The position numbers were made by a program, and so were the translations under genes. This document shows positions 1-8,728 of a stretch of 31,733 bases of DNA, piece by piece. The stretch is from UBA7803 sp041686955 (lineage in GTDB: Bacteria; Pseudomonadota; Gammaproteobacteria; Pseudomonadales; Azotimanducaceae), in contig JAWLCV010000049.1 of the NCBI GenBank assembly GCA_041686955.1, forward strand, positions 1 through 31,733. The letters run 5' to 3'. Under the pieces are notes generated by a model. It was not told the origin of the DNA. It was given only the letters and a program-made list of their open reading frames with translations, and did no database searches. Position 1 is the stretch's first letter. Each line of letters begins with the position of its first letter.

Positions 1-106
1 CTTCTTCCTGCGCCGGGTGGACGAGCTCATGGTGATCATGGAGCAGGAGGGGGTGAAGCTCGTCGAGATCATGCAGGGCGGGCCCGAGGAAGAGCCCCGT
101 CTATGA
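1..106 (+). CDS. exbB: ExbB/TolQ-family proton channel subunit, C-terminal end only
   Basis: The window opens inside this gene. The reading frame starting at base 2 gives about 34 residues (FFLRRVDELMVIMEQEG and onward) ending at TGA 104-106. This looks like the cytoplasmic tail of MotA/TolQ/ExbB proteins. The assignment rests mainly on context: its stop overlaps the ExbD start as ATGA, and exbB-exbD ahead of msbA-lpxK-kdsB is a known gammaproteobacterial order. ExbB forms the inner-membrane pentameric proton channel that works with ExbD to energise TonB-type transport. TolQ or a MotA-like homologue cannot be excluded from so short a piece. Confidence 0.75.
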   Translation, partial: FFLRRVDELMVIMEQEGVKLVEIMQGGPEEEPRL

Positions 107-528
107 ACTTCCGACGCCGGCGGCGCGAAGAGGCGGGGGTGGATCTGACGCCCCTCATCGACGTGGTGTTTCTGCTGCTGATCTTCTTCATGGTCTCCAC
201 CACCTTCATTCGCGAGACCCAGCTAAAGATCGATCTGCCGGAGGCCAGCGGTGAGCTGCAGGAGGTCGAGAACGACGTCATCGAGATCACCATCGACCAT
301 CGCGGCGACTACGCGGTGAACGGCCAGCTCCTGGTGAACAGCGAGATGGACACCCTGCTGCGGAGCCTGCGGGAAGTGCTGGCGGAGCGTGAACCCTCGG
401 TGCGGGTGATCATCACCGCCGACGCCAACGCGGCGCATCAGCACGTGGTGCGCGCCATGGACGCCGCAGGGCGGGTAGGTCTGTCGCGGGTGAGCATCAC
501 GACCCGGCAGCCGGAAGCCGAAGAGTAA
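103..528 (+). CDS. exbD: ExbD/TolR-family biopolymer transport protein
   Basis: This is a 141-residue protein with the ExbD/TolR layout: a short basic cytoplasmic N-terminus (RRRRR at residues 4-8), a single transmembrane helix at about residues 15-37, and a periplasmic domain to the end. The signature DLTPLIDVVFLLLIFFM carries the conserved membrane aspartate at D20, which takes part in proton conduction with ExbB. The ATG overlaps the exbB stop (ATGA), indicating translational coupling. The next gene begins 5 bases after the stop. Length matches the family. Position next to lipid A genes favours the ExbD subfamily over TolR, which normally sits with tolQ, tolA, tolB and pal. Confidence 0.93.
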   Translation: MNFRRRRREEAGVDLTPLIDVVFLLLIFFMVSTTFIRETQLKIDLPEASGELQEVENDVIEITIDHRGDYAVNGQLLVNSEMDTLLRSLREVLAEREPSVRVIITADANAAHQHVVRAMDAAGRVGLSRVSITTRQPEAEE

Positions 529-533
529 CGGTC

Positions 534-3395
534 ATGGATGCCAGGGAAGGCAAGCCCGCGGCGGTCGCCACGCCGGCCGGCGGACATGCGGGTGCCGCGG
601 GCGACTGGGAGACCTACAAGCGTCTGCTTCGCTACGTCCGCCCGTACTGGCTTCTGTTCCTGCTGTCGGTGACCGGATTCCTCGTCGGCAGCGGCGCCGA
701 GGCGTTCTTCGTCAAGCTGTTCGGCGACCTGATCGACGGTTGGGACCAGGTCGCAGTGGAGCCGGTGTACACGATCCCGCTGCTCATGCTGGTGACGGTG
801 GTGGTGCGCGCGCTGGGGGAGATCTCCGGCGAGCTGCTGCTCAGCCAGATCTCGTTCAGCGTGGTGCACAACGTGCGCACCCAGCTCTTCGATCAGCTGC
901 TCAAGATGCCCAGTGCCTACTTCGACGCCAGCTCCCAGGGGCATCTGGTTTCCCGCATCACCTACAACGTGGCCCAGCTCCGCGACACCGGCACGGACGC
1001 CCTGAAGTCGCTCATTCAGGACGGGGCGAAGGTGCTGGTCTACGTGGGATACATGCTGTTCCTGAGCTGGAAGCTCACCGCGATCTTCGTCGCCACGGCA
1101 CCGCTGGTGGCCCTGGTGGTGATCTACGCCAGCCGCCGTTTCCGCCGCATCAGCCGGCGCATTCAGAGCTCCATGGGCGACGTCACCCATGTCACCTCGG
1201 AGGCGGTGACGGGCTATCGCGTGGTTCGCATATTCGGCGGCGAGCGCTACGAGCGCGACCGCTTCCACCGTTCCAGCCGTTACAACCGCCGGCAGAACCT
1301 GCGGATGGTGGCCACCAAGGTCACCAGCACCCAGCTCGTCCAGATCTTCGTGGTGGCGGCGCTGGCGCTGCTCATCGCGCTGTTGTTCCGTCCGGAGATC
1401 GGCGGGGATCTCAGCACCGGGCAGGTGGTGACCTTCCTCGGCCTGGCGGGGATGCTGGCCAACCCCATCCGCAAGCTCTCCGAGGTCAATGCCCGCCTTC
1501 AGCGCGGGCTCGCGGCCGCCGAGGACATCTTCGGGCAGATGGATCAGGCGCCGGAATCCGACCAGGGCACGGTGGACGTGGATCGGGTCCAGGGGCACCT
1601 GGAGATCCGCCATCTGGATTTCGCCTACGAGGGGGCGGCCACCCCGGTGCTCAAGGACATCAACCTCACCATAGAGCCGGGACGGACGGTGGCCCTGGTC
1701 GGGCGCTCCGGCAGCGGCAAATCCACCCTCGCCAGCCTCATTCCCCGCTTCTACGAGCCGACGGCGGGCGAGATCCTGCTCGATGGCCGGCCGCTGGCGG
1801 ATTACACCCTGGGCTCGCTGCGCCGGCAGATCGCCCTGGTGACCCAGCAGGTGACCCTCTTCAACGACACCCTGGAACGCAACATCGCCTACGGGGCCCT
1901 GGCGGACGCGGATCCCGCCGCGGTGCGCGACGCGGTGGTGCGGGCCCACGCGGACGTGTTCATCGACGGCCTGCCGGAGGGGCTGAACACGGTGGTGGGG
2001 GACGACGGGGTGCTGCTTTCGGGCGGCCAGCGGCAGCGCGTGGCCATCGCCCGGGCCCTGCTGAAGGATGCGCCGCTGCTCATCCTGGACGAAGCCACCT
2101 CCGCGCTCGACGCGGAATCCGAGCGCCACATCCAGGCGGCCCTGGAGGAGGTGATGCGCGGCCGCACCACAATCGTAATCGCCCACCGCCTCTCCACCAT
2201 CGAGAACGCCGACCTGATTCTGGTGATGGAAGACGGGCGCATCGTCGAGTCCGGGACCCACGCCACCCTGCTGGAGCAGGGCGGCGCCTACGCCACCCTG
2301 TACGCCGCCCAGTTCGAGGAGCCGGCGACCCGAGCCGAGAAGACCAGCGCCCGCCGGCGGCCGCCGTTGCCCCGGCCCGCGCGGCCGCCGTCGCCGGTGA
2401 CCCGTGCCTGGTATTCCGACCGTCGCTGGATCCGCATGCTGAAGCCCGCCTCGTGGCTGTTCCAGCGGGTGGCGGCAAGGCGCCGGCTGGCCCACCTCAC
2501 CGGCAGCCGCACGCCCTGGCGCGCACCGGTGCCCGTGGTGGTGGTGGGCAACATCGCCGTGGGCGGCACCGGCAAGACTCCGCTGGTGATCTGGCTGGCC
2601 GGCTGGCTGCGCGAGCGCGGCTTCTCGCCGGGGATCGTCTCCCGCGGCTACGGGGGGCGGCGCCAGGCCGAGCCGCTTCGGGTGCGCCCGGACACCGACC
2701 CGGAGCTGGCCGGGGACGAGGCGCCCATCATCGCCGCCCGCACGGGGTGTCCGGTGGTGGTCTGTGCCGACCGGGTGCGCGCCGTGGAGCACCTGCTCGG
2801 CGCCACCGGCTGTGATCTGGTGATCGCCGACGACGGCCTGCAGCACTACGCGCTGGCCCGCACCGTGGAGATCGCCGTGGTGGACGGCAGCCGGGGTCTC
2901 GGCAACCGCCTGTGTCTCCCCGCAGGCCCGCTGCGCGAGCCGCCGGAGCGGCTGGAGGAGGTGGATCTGGTGGTGGTGAACGGTGCATCCCTCGGGCTGC
3001 GCGAGGACGAATGCGTGATGACCGTGGTGCCGCGCTCTTTCGTGCGCCTGGCCACCGGCGAACGGGTGGATGCGCACGTGTTCGCCGCCCGTCACAGCCA
3101 GGTTCACGCCGTGGCCGGGGTGGGCAATCCCGCCCGCTTCGCCCAGACCCTGGAGGACCTGGGCCTGAGCCCCCTGCTGCACCCGTATGCGGATCATCAC
3201 CGCTATCAGGGCGGCGAGCTCGTCTTCGACGACGCCTGGCCGGTGGTCTGCACCGAGAAGGATGCGGTGAAGCTGCGGTTGCTGGATGATCTGCCCCACG
3301 ACTGCTGGTATCTGGAGATCGACGTGGCATTCGACGGGCCGGCCGAGGCCCGGGTGAGTGAGGTGATGAGCAAACACGGAATCCTGCGCTCGTGA
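534..3395 (+). CDS. msbA-lpxK: Lipid A flippase MsbA fused in frame to LpxK (tetraacyldisaccharide 4'-kinase)
   Basis: One uninterrupted 953-codon frame covers two normally separate proteins. Residues 1 to about 600 are MsbA, an ABC exporter that flips lipid A-core across the inner membrane. They comprise a six-helix membrane domain and then a nucleotide-binding domain with Walker A GRSGSGKST (K396), signature LSGGQRQR and Walker B LLILDEATSALD. A proline/arginine-rich linker spans about 601-623. Residues from about 624 are LpxK, which phosphorylates the 4' position of the lipid A disaccharide: WYSDRRWIRM start, P-loop NIAVGGTGKTP (K681), then SRGYGG and DDGLQH. LpxK length (about 330) and MsbA length (about 600) are both normal, so nothing is missing. 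A GTG at 2397 directly overlaps an out-of-frame TGA at 2398, resembling the GTGA gene overlaps used nearby. The fusion may therefore be real or may reflect a 1-base slip in the GC-rich linker. Confidence 0.9.
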   Translation: MDAREGKPAAVATPAGGHAGAAGDWETYKRLLRYVRPYWLLFLLSVTGFLVGSGAEAFFVKLFGDLIDGWDQVAVEPVYTIPLLMLVTVVVRALGEISGELLLSQISFSVVHNVRTQLFDQLLKMPSAYFDASSQGHLVSRITYNVAQLRDTGTDALKSLIQDGAKVLVYVGYMLFLSWKLTAIFVATAPLVALVVIYASRRFRRISRRIQSSMGDVTHVTSEAVTGYRVVRIFGGERYERDRFHRSSRYNRRQNLRMVATKVTSTQLVQIFVVAALALLIALLFRPEIGGDLSTGQVVTFLGLAGMLANPIRKLSEVNARLQRGLAAAEDIFGQMDQAPESDQGTVDVDRVQGHLEIRHLDFAYEGAATPVLKDINLTIEPGRTVALVGRSGSGKSTLASLIPRFYEPTAGEILLDGRPLADYTLGSLRRQIALVTQQVTLFNDTLERNIAYGALADADPAAVRDAVVRAHADVFIDGLPEGLNTVVGDDGVLLSGGQRQRVAIARALLKDAPLLILDEATSALDAESERHIQAALEEVMRGRTTIVIAHRLSTIENADLILVMEDGRIVESGTHATLLEQGGAYATLYAAQFEEPATRAEKTSARRRPPLPRPARPPSPVTRAWYSDRRWIRMLKPASWLFQRVAARRRLAHLTGSRTPWRAPVPVVVVGNIAVGGTGKTPLVIWLAGWLRERGFSPGIVSRGYGGRRQAEPLRVRPDTDPELAGDEAPIIAARTGCPVVVCADRVRAVEHLLGATGCDLVIADDGLQHYALARTVEIAVVDGSRGLGNRLCLPAGPLREPPERLEEVDLVVVNGASLGLREDECVMTVVPRSFVRLATGERVDAHVFAARHSQVHAVAGVGNPARFAQTLEDLGLSPLLHPYADHHRYQGGELVFDDAWPVVCTEKDAVKLRLLDDLPHDCWYLEIDVAFDGPAEARVSEVMSKHGILRS

Positions 3396-4213
3396 GCGAC
3401 GCGTTCAAGGTAGTGGTACCCGCCCGCTACGCCTCCACCCGGTTGCCGGGGAAGCCGCTCGCGGACGTGGGCGGCATGCCCATGGTGGTGCGGGTGGCGG
3501 CCCGTGCAGCGGAGTCCGGATGCGGCGATGTGGTGGTGGCCACGGACGACGAGCGGGTGCGGCAGGCGGTGGAGGACGCCGGCTTCCGGGCCCGCATGAC
3601 CCGGACCGACCACCGTTCGGGCTCCGACCGGGTCATGGAGGTGGCCGAGGCGCTGGGGTGGCCGGACGACGCGGTGGTGGTGAACGTGCAGGGGGACGAG
3701 CCGCTTATCCCGCCCGAGGTGATCCGCCAGGTGGCGGAGCTGTTGCTGTACGATCCGGACGCCCGGGTGGCCACCCTGAGCTGCCCCATCCACGACCTGG
3801 CCGAGGTGTTCGATCCCAACGTGGTCAAGGTGGTAAGCGGCGCCGACGGTTTCGCCTTGTACTTTTCCCGCGCCCCCATTCCCTACGCCCGGGACGCCTT
3901 CGCCGCGCTCCCGGCGGGGGAGCGGCAGGCGGGACCCGTGCCTCAGCACGGACCCGTGCCTCAGCACGGACCCGTGCCCGGGCTCGGGCCGTGGCAGCGG
4001 CACGTGGGCATCTACGCCTATCGGCTCGCGGCGCTGCGCGAATTCGTGGCGGCGCCCCCGGGACGGCTGGAGGTGCTCGAGTCGCTCGAGCAGCTTCGGC
4101 TGCTCGAGGCGGGGGTGCGGATCCGCGTCGCGGCGGCCGCGGCGGACGTGCCGGCCGGTGTGGATACCCCGGCCGACCTCGACCGGGTGAGGCAGCGGCT
4201 TGAACGTGCCTGA
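3392..4213 (+). CDS. kdsB: 3-deoxy-manno-octulosonate cytidylyltransferase (CMP-Kdo synthetase)
   Basis: KdsB activates Kdo with CTP to give CMP-Kdo, the donor for the inner core of lipopolysaccharide. The start is GTG at 3392, which overlaps the lpxK stop (GTGA). The nucleotide-binding signature VVPARYASTRLPGKPL is at the N-terminus, VNVQGDEPL lies near residue 100, and HVGIYAYR and LEVLESLEQLRLLE lie toward the C-terminus. At 273 residues it is longer than the usual roughly 250. The excess is explained by an 18-residue run of three six-residue repeats (GPVPQH, GPVPQH, GPVPGL) at 181-198, just before the conserved HVGIYAYR strand. The core fold and catalytic segments look intact. Confidence 0.95.
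   Translation: MSDAFKVVVPARYASTRLPGKPLADVGGMPMVVRVAARAAESGCGDVVVATDDERVRQAVEDAGFRARMTRTDHRSGSDRVMEVAEALGWPDDAVVVNVQGDEPLIPPEVIRQVAELLLYDPDARVATLSCPIHDLAEVFDPNVVKVVSGADGFALYFSRAPIPYARDAFAALPAGERQAGPVPQHGPVPQHGPVPGLGPWQRHVGIYAYRLAALREFVAAPPGRLEVLESLEQLRLLEAGVRIRVAAAAADVPAGVDTPADLDRVRQRLERA
3932..3985 (+). repeat. 18-bp in-frame tandem repeat inside kdsB
   Basis: Two identical 18-bp units (ggacccgtgcctcagcac) at 3932-3949 and 3950-3967 are followed by a third, diverged unit at 3968-3985. They encode GPVPQH, GPVPQH and GPVPGL (KdsB residues 181-198). The first unit begins exactly on a codon boundary and the unit length is a multiple of three, so copy-number change would not break the frame. It lies between IPYARD and HVGIYAYR, where other KdsB proteins have a loop of variable length. 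Confidence 0.95.
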
Positions 4214-4766
4214 GCCGGTGGCGGGGCTCGTCAGCTACCGCCCGGAGTTTCTCGACCGAACGGCGGCGTCGGCATTGCAGACCCGGCTGACGGCCGCGGC
4301 GCCGTGGCAGCAGGAGTCGCTGAAGCTTTACGGGCGCGAGGTGACCGTTCCCCGGCTGGTAGCCTGGTTCGGAGATTCAGGCGTCAACTACCGGTACTCC
4401 GGCGCCGACCACCGCTGTGACGGTTGGCTCCCCGAACTCGAGCCCGTGGTTCTCAGGCTGGCGGCGGAGCACGGCCTGGTGAGCAACCTGGTGCTGGTCA
4501 ACCGCTACCGCAGCGGTGTCGATCACATGGGATGGCACACCGATGCGGAGCGGGGCCTGGGCCGGCGCATCGCCTCCCTGTCACTCGGCGCCACCCGGCG
4601 CTTCCTGGTGCGGCCGCCCGGCGGTGCCAGGTCGTGCTCCCTGGATCTCGAGCACGGCTCGCTGCTTCTCATGGACGGCCGCCTGCGGCACGCGTTGCCG
4701 AAGACCCGGCGCGCCGTGGCGGAACGTCTCAATCTCACCTTCCGCTGGGTGGAGCCGGGCGCATGA
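4200..4766 (+). CDS. AlkB-like 2-oxoglutarate/Fe(II) dioxygenase
   Basis: The protein has 188 residues in the AlkB/ALKBH2-type nucleic-acid demethylase fold. Such enzymes remove alkyl lesions from bases by oxidative dealkylation. The iron ligands are visible as HTD (H113, D115) and RHALPKT (H164), and the 2-oxoglutarate-binding arginines are in ERLNLTFR. NYRYSG and VNRYRSGVDHMGWHTD match the family's substrate-side motifs. The start is uncertain: TTG at 4200 (used here) or GTG at 4206, both overlapping the kdsB stop. The 3' end overlaps murB as ATGA. A repair enzyme embedded between kdsB and murB is unexpected in function, but the overlaps show co-translation with the envelope genes. Confidence 0.88.
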   Translation: MNVPEPVAGLVSYRPEFLDRTAASALQTRLTAAAPWQQESLKLYGREVTVPRLVAWFGDSGVNYRYSGADHRCDGWLPELEPVVLRLAAEHGLVSNLVLVNRYRSGVDHMGWHTDAERGLGRRIASLSLGATRRFLVRPPGGARSCSLDLEHGSLLLMDGRLRHALPKTRRAVAERLNLTFRWVEPGA

Positions 4767-5776
4767 CCGGGAACAGCCTCAGTGCCGTCAACACCCTCGG
4801 CGTGCCCTCCCGGGCGGATCACGTGGTGGTGGCCCGTAGCGCCAATGAGCTGGCGGAGCTGGCCGCCGAGGCGCAGCGCCGCCGCCTGCCCTGGACGGTT
4901 CTCGGTGGCGGCAGCAACGTGGTGCTGGGTGCCCGGGTGCCGGGTGTGGTGTGCCTGGTGCGCCTCCGCGGGCGGAAGGTGGAGCCGGTGCGGGGCGGCG
5001 CGCGGATAACCGCGGCGGCGGGCGAGGGTTGGCACGACCTGGTGCGATTCTCCCTGGGCCAGGGGTTCTCCGGGCTGGAAAATCTCGCGCTGATTCCCGG
5101 CTCGGTGGGCGCCGCACCGGTGCAGAACGTGGGCGCGTACGGGGTGGAGCTGGCGGACCGGCTCGTCTGCCTGCGGGCTCTGGACCCGCGGACGGGGAAG
5201 ATTCTGCAGCTCGACCGCGACGATTGTGGATTCGGCTACCGGGAGAGCCGTTTCAAGACCGCGGAAGCCGCTCACCTGGTGATCGTCGACGTGACCCTGG
5301 AGTTGCGGCGCGGCGGCTCGCCGGTGGTGGAGTATCCGGATCTGGCGCTGGAGCTGGAACGCCTCGGCCGGGCACGGCCGTCACCGGCCCAGGTGGCCGA
5401 GGCGGTAATTCGGGTCCGCCGGCGCAAACTTCCCGACCCGCGCCGCGTGGGCAACGCGGGCAGCTTCTTCAAGAACCCGGAGCTCGAGCCGGCGGCGGCG
5501 CAGGCGCTGTGCCGCCGATATCCTGAGCTCGTGCACCGGGAGGGAACCGGGGGACGGATCAAGGTCTCCGCCGCCCAGCTCATCGATCTCTGCGGCTGGA
5601 AGGGCCGCCAGGTGGGCCCGGTGGCGGTCTGGCACCGGCAGCCGCTGGTGCTTGTGAACCGGGGAGGGGCCACCGGGCGGGACGTCCTCGCGGTGAGCGA
5701 GGACATCCGTCGGGACGTGGAGAGCCGCTTCGGCGTGCGCCTGGAGCTCGAGCCCCGGGTGCTCGGTCAGGACTGA
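4763..5776 (+). CDS. murB: UDP-N-acetylenolpyruvoylglucosamine reductase
   Basis: MurB uses FAD and NADPH to reduce UDP-GlcNAc-enolpyruvate to UDP-MurNAc, the second committed step of peptidoglycan synthesis in the cytoplasm. The 337-residue protein shows the FAD-binding segments LGGGSNVVL and GSVGAAPVQNVGAYG, the substrate motif YRESRFK typical of type I (E. coli-like) MurB, the catalytic-serine segment GNAGSFFKNPE, and a C-terminal LELEPRVLG containing the conserved glutamate. The ATG at 4763 overlaps the alkB-like stop. Its 3' end overlaps the convergent rne gene by 10 bases, so no terminator separates them. Confidence 0.95.
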   Translation: MTGNSLSAVNTLGVPSRADHVVVARSANELAELAAEAQRRRLPWTVLGGGSNVVLGARVPGVVCLVRLRGRKVEPVRGGARITAAAGEGWHDLVRFSLGQGFSGLENLALIPGSVGAAPVQNVGAYGVELADRLVCLRALDPRTGKILQLDRDDCGFGYRESRFKTAEAAHLVIVDVTLELRRGGSPVVEYPDLALELERLGRARPSPAQVAEAVIRVRRRKLPDPRRVGNAGSFFKNPELEPAAAQALCRRYPELVHREGTGGRIKVSAAQLIDLCGWKGRQVGPVAVWHRQPLVLVNRGGATGRDVLAVSEDIRRDVESRFGVRLELEPRVLGQD

Positions 5777-8728
5777 TCCCCCGTCCTGGGCAGCACGCCC
5801 TGGGCCTTCAGCTCCGCCTCACGCTGGCGTCGTCGAACCTCCCTGGGATCGTTGTAGGCCCGCTGCGGCCGGCGTGGCTGCTCGGGGGCCGGGGCGGGAC
5901 GCTCGGCCTCTGCGGCTTCGGTCGCCGTGTCGGTTCCGGCTTCGGCCTGCTCCCGTTCCGGCTCGGGCTGGGTGCTGGATGCCGCCTTTTCGGGTACCTC
6001 CTCGGCTGCCTCGGCGAGGGCCTCGCCTCGAACCGGAGGAGTCTCGGGCTGCGGTGACGCTTCCGCGGGCTCTGCAGGCGCTTGCACGCGATCCTGCGCT
6101 GAAGGTTCCGCCACGGCTGCCGGCGCAAGGGCCTGGTCAGCGGTGCTTTCGACAGCCGCTGCGGGCTCGCCGGAGGGCTCGCCGGANNNNNNNNNNNNNN
6201 NNNNNNNNNNNNNNNNNNNNNNNNNNNNNNNNNNNNNNNNNNNNNNNNNNNNNNNNNNNNNNNNNNNNNNNNNNNNNNNNNNNNNNGCCGGAGGGCTCGC
6301 CGGACGGCTCGCCGGCAGGTTCGCTGGCTGCCGCTGCGGCGGCCCCCGGCGCCGGCTGTTGGGGGCGGGGCGGCTTCGGCGGGCCATCCTCCAGCTTGGA
6401 GCGGTCCCGTTTGGGCATGCGCTTGCTGGCGGCCAGGGCCTCCGGCGAAGGCCGGCGCTCCTCGAGGGGAATGATCTCCGCCTGCACTGCCGGCATCTCG
6501 GTGGCCGGAATCTCCTTGTCCGCAGAAGTGCGGCCGTCCGCAGACCTACGGCCGTCCGCAGACCTGCGGCCGCCCGCGGACTCGCGGGCGTCCCCGGACT
6601 CGCGGCCGCCGGCTTCCCCGGAACGGCCGCGTCCGCCGCGGCGGCGCCGCGAACGGCCCTCACCGCTGCGGGCCTGCTCCTGGTCACGTTCCTCACCCGC
6701 CGATGGCGCCCGCTGCGCTTCGTCCTCGCGGCGGCCGTTGCTGTGGCGGCGGGACGTGCGGGCGCCTTCCTCCTCCCGGACCGTATCCGCGGACTTCTGC
6801 TCCTCCGTGGCCTCGCCCCGGCTGCGCGGAGGACGGCGCCGGGAGCGCCGGCCGCCTTCCCGGGCGCTGCCGTCCGCCGCTTGTTCCCGCCGAGGACCGC
6901 CGTTGCGGCTGGTATCGGATTCTGTCGCCGGCCGGGCCGGAGCCGACGCGGCGGGCTTCGGAGGCGGCACTTCGGCGGCCTCGAGGCCGGTTCCGAACAA
7001 GGTGGCGGTGAGGCGTTTCAGTAGACCCGCCCGAGGCGCCGTGAGGGCCGCCGGCGTGGGTTCCTTGGCCGGCGCAACGGCGGCTTCGGGCTCTGCTTTC
7101 GGCCGTGGGGCCGGCTTGCTGGGAGCGATGGCCTGCACCGCGGCCTGGCGGGTCACCGGCGCCGGTTCCCGCGGCATGTCCACCTCGACCTGCTGCGCGC
7201 CCACGTCGGTGAGGGCGTAGCTCGGTACCTCCATCTCCTCGGCCACCTGGTCGTCGCGAATGCGCTGCACCTCGTATTGAGGCGTTTCCAGGTTCACGTT
7301 GGGGATGATGACGATGTGCGCGCCGGTGCGCTGCTCGATCTGATACACGTCGCTGCGCTTCTCGTTCAAGAGGTAAGCGGCGATGTTGAGCGGTACCAGG
7401 GCGCGAATCACCGAACTGCGCTCTTTCAGCGCTTCTTCCTCCATGACCCGGAGGATGGCCAGCGCCAGGGAACGGGTGTCGCGGACGCGTCCCTGGCCGC
7501 TGCAGCGCGGGCACACCTCGGTGGTGAGCTCCTCGAGCGACGGGCGCAGGCGCTGGCGGGACATCTCCAGCAGCCCGAACCGGGAAATGCGGCCCACCTG
7601 GACCCGGGCCCGGTCGGCATCCAGGGCTTCCCGCATCTTGGTCTCCACGGCGCGCTGGTTCTTGGCGCTGGCCATGTCGATGAAGTCGATGACGATGAGC
7701 CCACCCACGTCCCGCAGCCGGAGCTGGCGGGCAATCTCCTCGGCCGCTTCCAGGTTGGTGTTGAGCGCCGTTTCCTCGATGTCCGCGCCCTTGGTCGCGC
7801 GGGCCGAGTTGATGTCGATGGAGACCAGGGCCTCGGTGGGATCGATGACCAGGCTGCCGCCGGACGGCAGCCGCACCGTGTGGCGGAAGGCGGTCTCGAT
7901 CTGGCTCTCGATCTGGTAGCGGCTGAACAGCGGAATGGGATCGGCGTAGAACTTCACCTTGTCGGCGTAGTGGGGCATCACCTGCTCGATGAAGGTCTTG
8001 GCCTCCTCGTACGCCTCCTTGCCGTCGATGAGCACCTCGCCGATGTCGCGGCGCAGGTTGTCGCGAATGGCGCGGACGATGACGTTGTTTTCCTGATAGA
8101 TGAGGGCCGGCGCCTTTTCCTCGGCCTCGGCCTTCTTGATGGCTTCCCAGAGCTGCAGCAGGTAGTCCAGATCCCACTGCATTTCCTCGGCGCTGCGGCC
8201 GACGCCGGCGGTGCGGACGATCACTCCCATGCCCTGGGGGATCTCCAGCTGGCTCAGGGCCTCCCGCAGCTCCTCGCGGTCGTCGCCCTCGATGCGCCGG
8301 GAAATGCCGCCGGCGCGCGGATTGTTGGGCATGAGCACCAGATAGCGGCCGGCCAGGCTGATGAACGTGGTGAGCGCCGCACCCTTGGTGCCGCGTTCGT
8401 CCTTGTCCACCTGCACCAGCACCTGCTGGCCTTCGGAGATCACGTCCTGGATCATGGTGCGGCCGCCGCCGTTCTCCGATTTGTCCTTGCCGGAGAAATA
8501 CTGGCGGGCGATTTCCTTCAGCGGCAGAAAGCCGTGGCGCTCCGAGCCGAAGTCGACGAAGGCCGCTTCCAGGCTCGGTTCCACCCGGGTGATCCGGGCC
8601 TTGTAGATGCTCGCCTTCTTCTGCTCGCGCTCCCGGTTCTCGATGTCCAGGTCGTAGAGCTTCTGCCCGTCTACCAGGGCGACACGCACCTCTTCGGATT
8701 GCGTGGCGTTGATCAGCATTCGTTTCAT
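5767..8728 (-). CDS. rne: Ribonuclease E, interrupted by an assembly gap
   Basis: RNase E is the endonuclease that initiates mRNA decay, processes rRNA and tRNA, and scaffolds the degradosome. The start at ATG 8728 gives MKRMLINATQ, as in E. coli. The S1 domain follows, then catalytic aspartates D305 (SIDINSARATKG) and D348 (VIDFIDM), and the Zn-link CPRC (C406, C409). Beyond the catalytic half, an amphipathic GLLKRLTATLFGTG resembles the membrane-targeting helix, followed by Arg- and Pro/Glu-rich disordered tail. The tail contains 100 N (6187-6286). Upstream of the gap are exactly 814 codons and downstream exactly 140 including stop. Because 100 is not a multiple of 3, the sequence as written appears frameshifted, but both edges read the same SGEP repeat. 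The gene is probably intact at about 953 residues plus the unsequenced repeats. Confidence 0.95.
6169..6322 (-). repeat. 12-bp tandem repeat (SGEP codons) surrounding an assembly gap in rne
   Basis: On the + strand, units of gccggagggctc occur at 6169-6180, half a unit at 6181-6186, then 100 N, then units at 6287-6298, 6299-6310 (one change) and 6311-6322 (diverged). Read on the minus strand they encode GEPS/SGEP tetrapeptides in the RNase E tail. If the array is regular, the missing length equals 6 plus a multiple of 12 bases, which would restore the reading frame. The 100-N run is therefore a placeholder rather than a measured length. Confidence 0.93.
6519..6590 (-). repeat. 18-bp tandem repeat (SADGRR units) in rne
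   Basis: Four 18-bp units at 6519-6536, 6537-6554, 6555-6572 and a degenerate 6573-6590 encode, on the minus strand, SAGGRR, SADGRR, SADGRT and SADKE-like repeats. They lie in the basic part of the disordered RNase E C-terminal half, the part that usually binds RNA. The unit length keeps frame. Confidence 0.9.

Noticed and set aside
438..3377. Very long open frame on the minus strand opposite exbD/msbA-lpxK
   Set aside because: Its translation is a low-complexity His/Gly/Gln/Arg-rich sequence with no recognisable motif, and it mirrors the strongly conserved plus-strand gene. High GC removes stop codons from antisense frames.
6519..6590. CRISPR-like array suggested by regular repeats in rne
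   Set aside because: Units are contiguous 18-bp coding repeats with no spacers and no cas genes nearby.
5767..8728. rne as a frameshifted pseudogene or two separate genes
   Set aside because: The frame change is caused by the 100-N placeholder, which is not a multiple of three. Both flanks read the same repeat and the expected start and end of RNase E.
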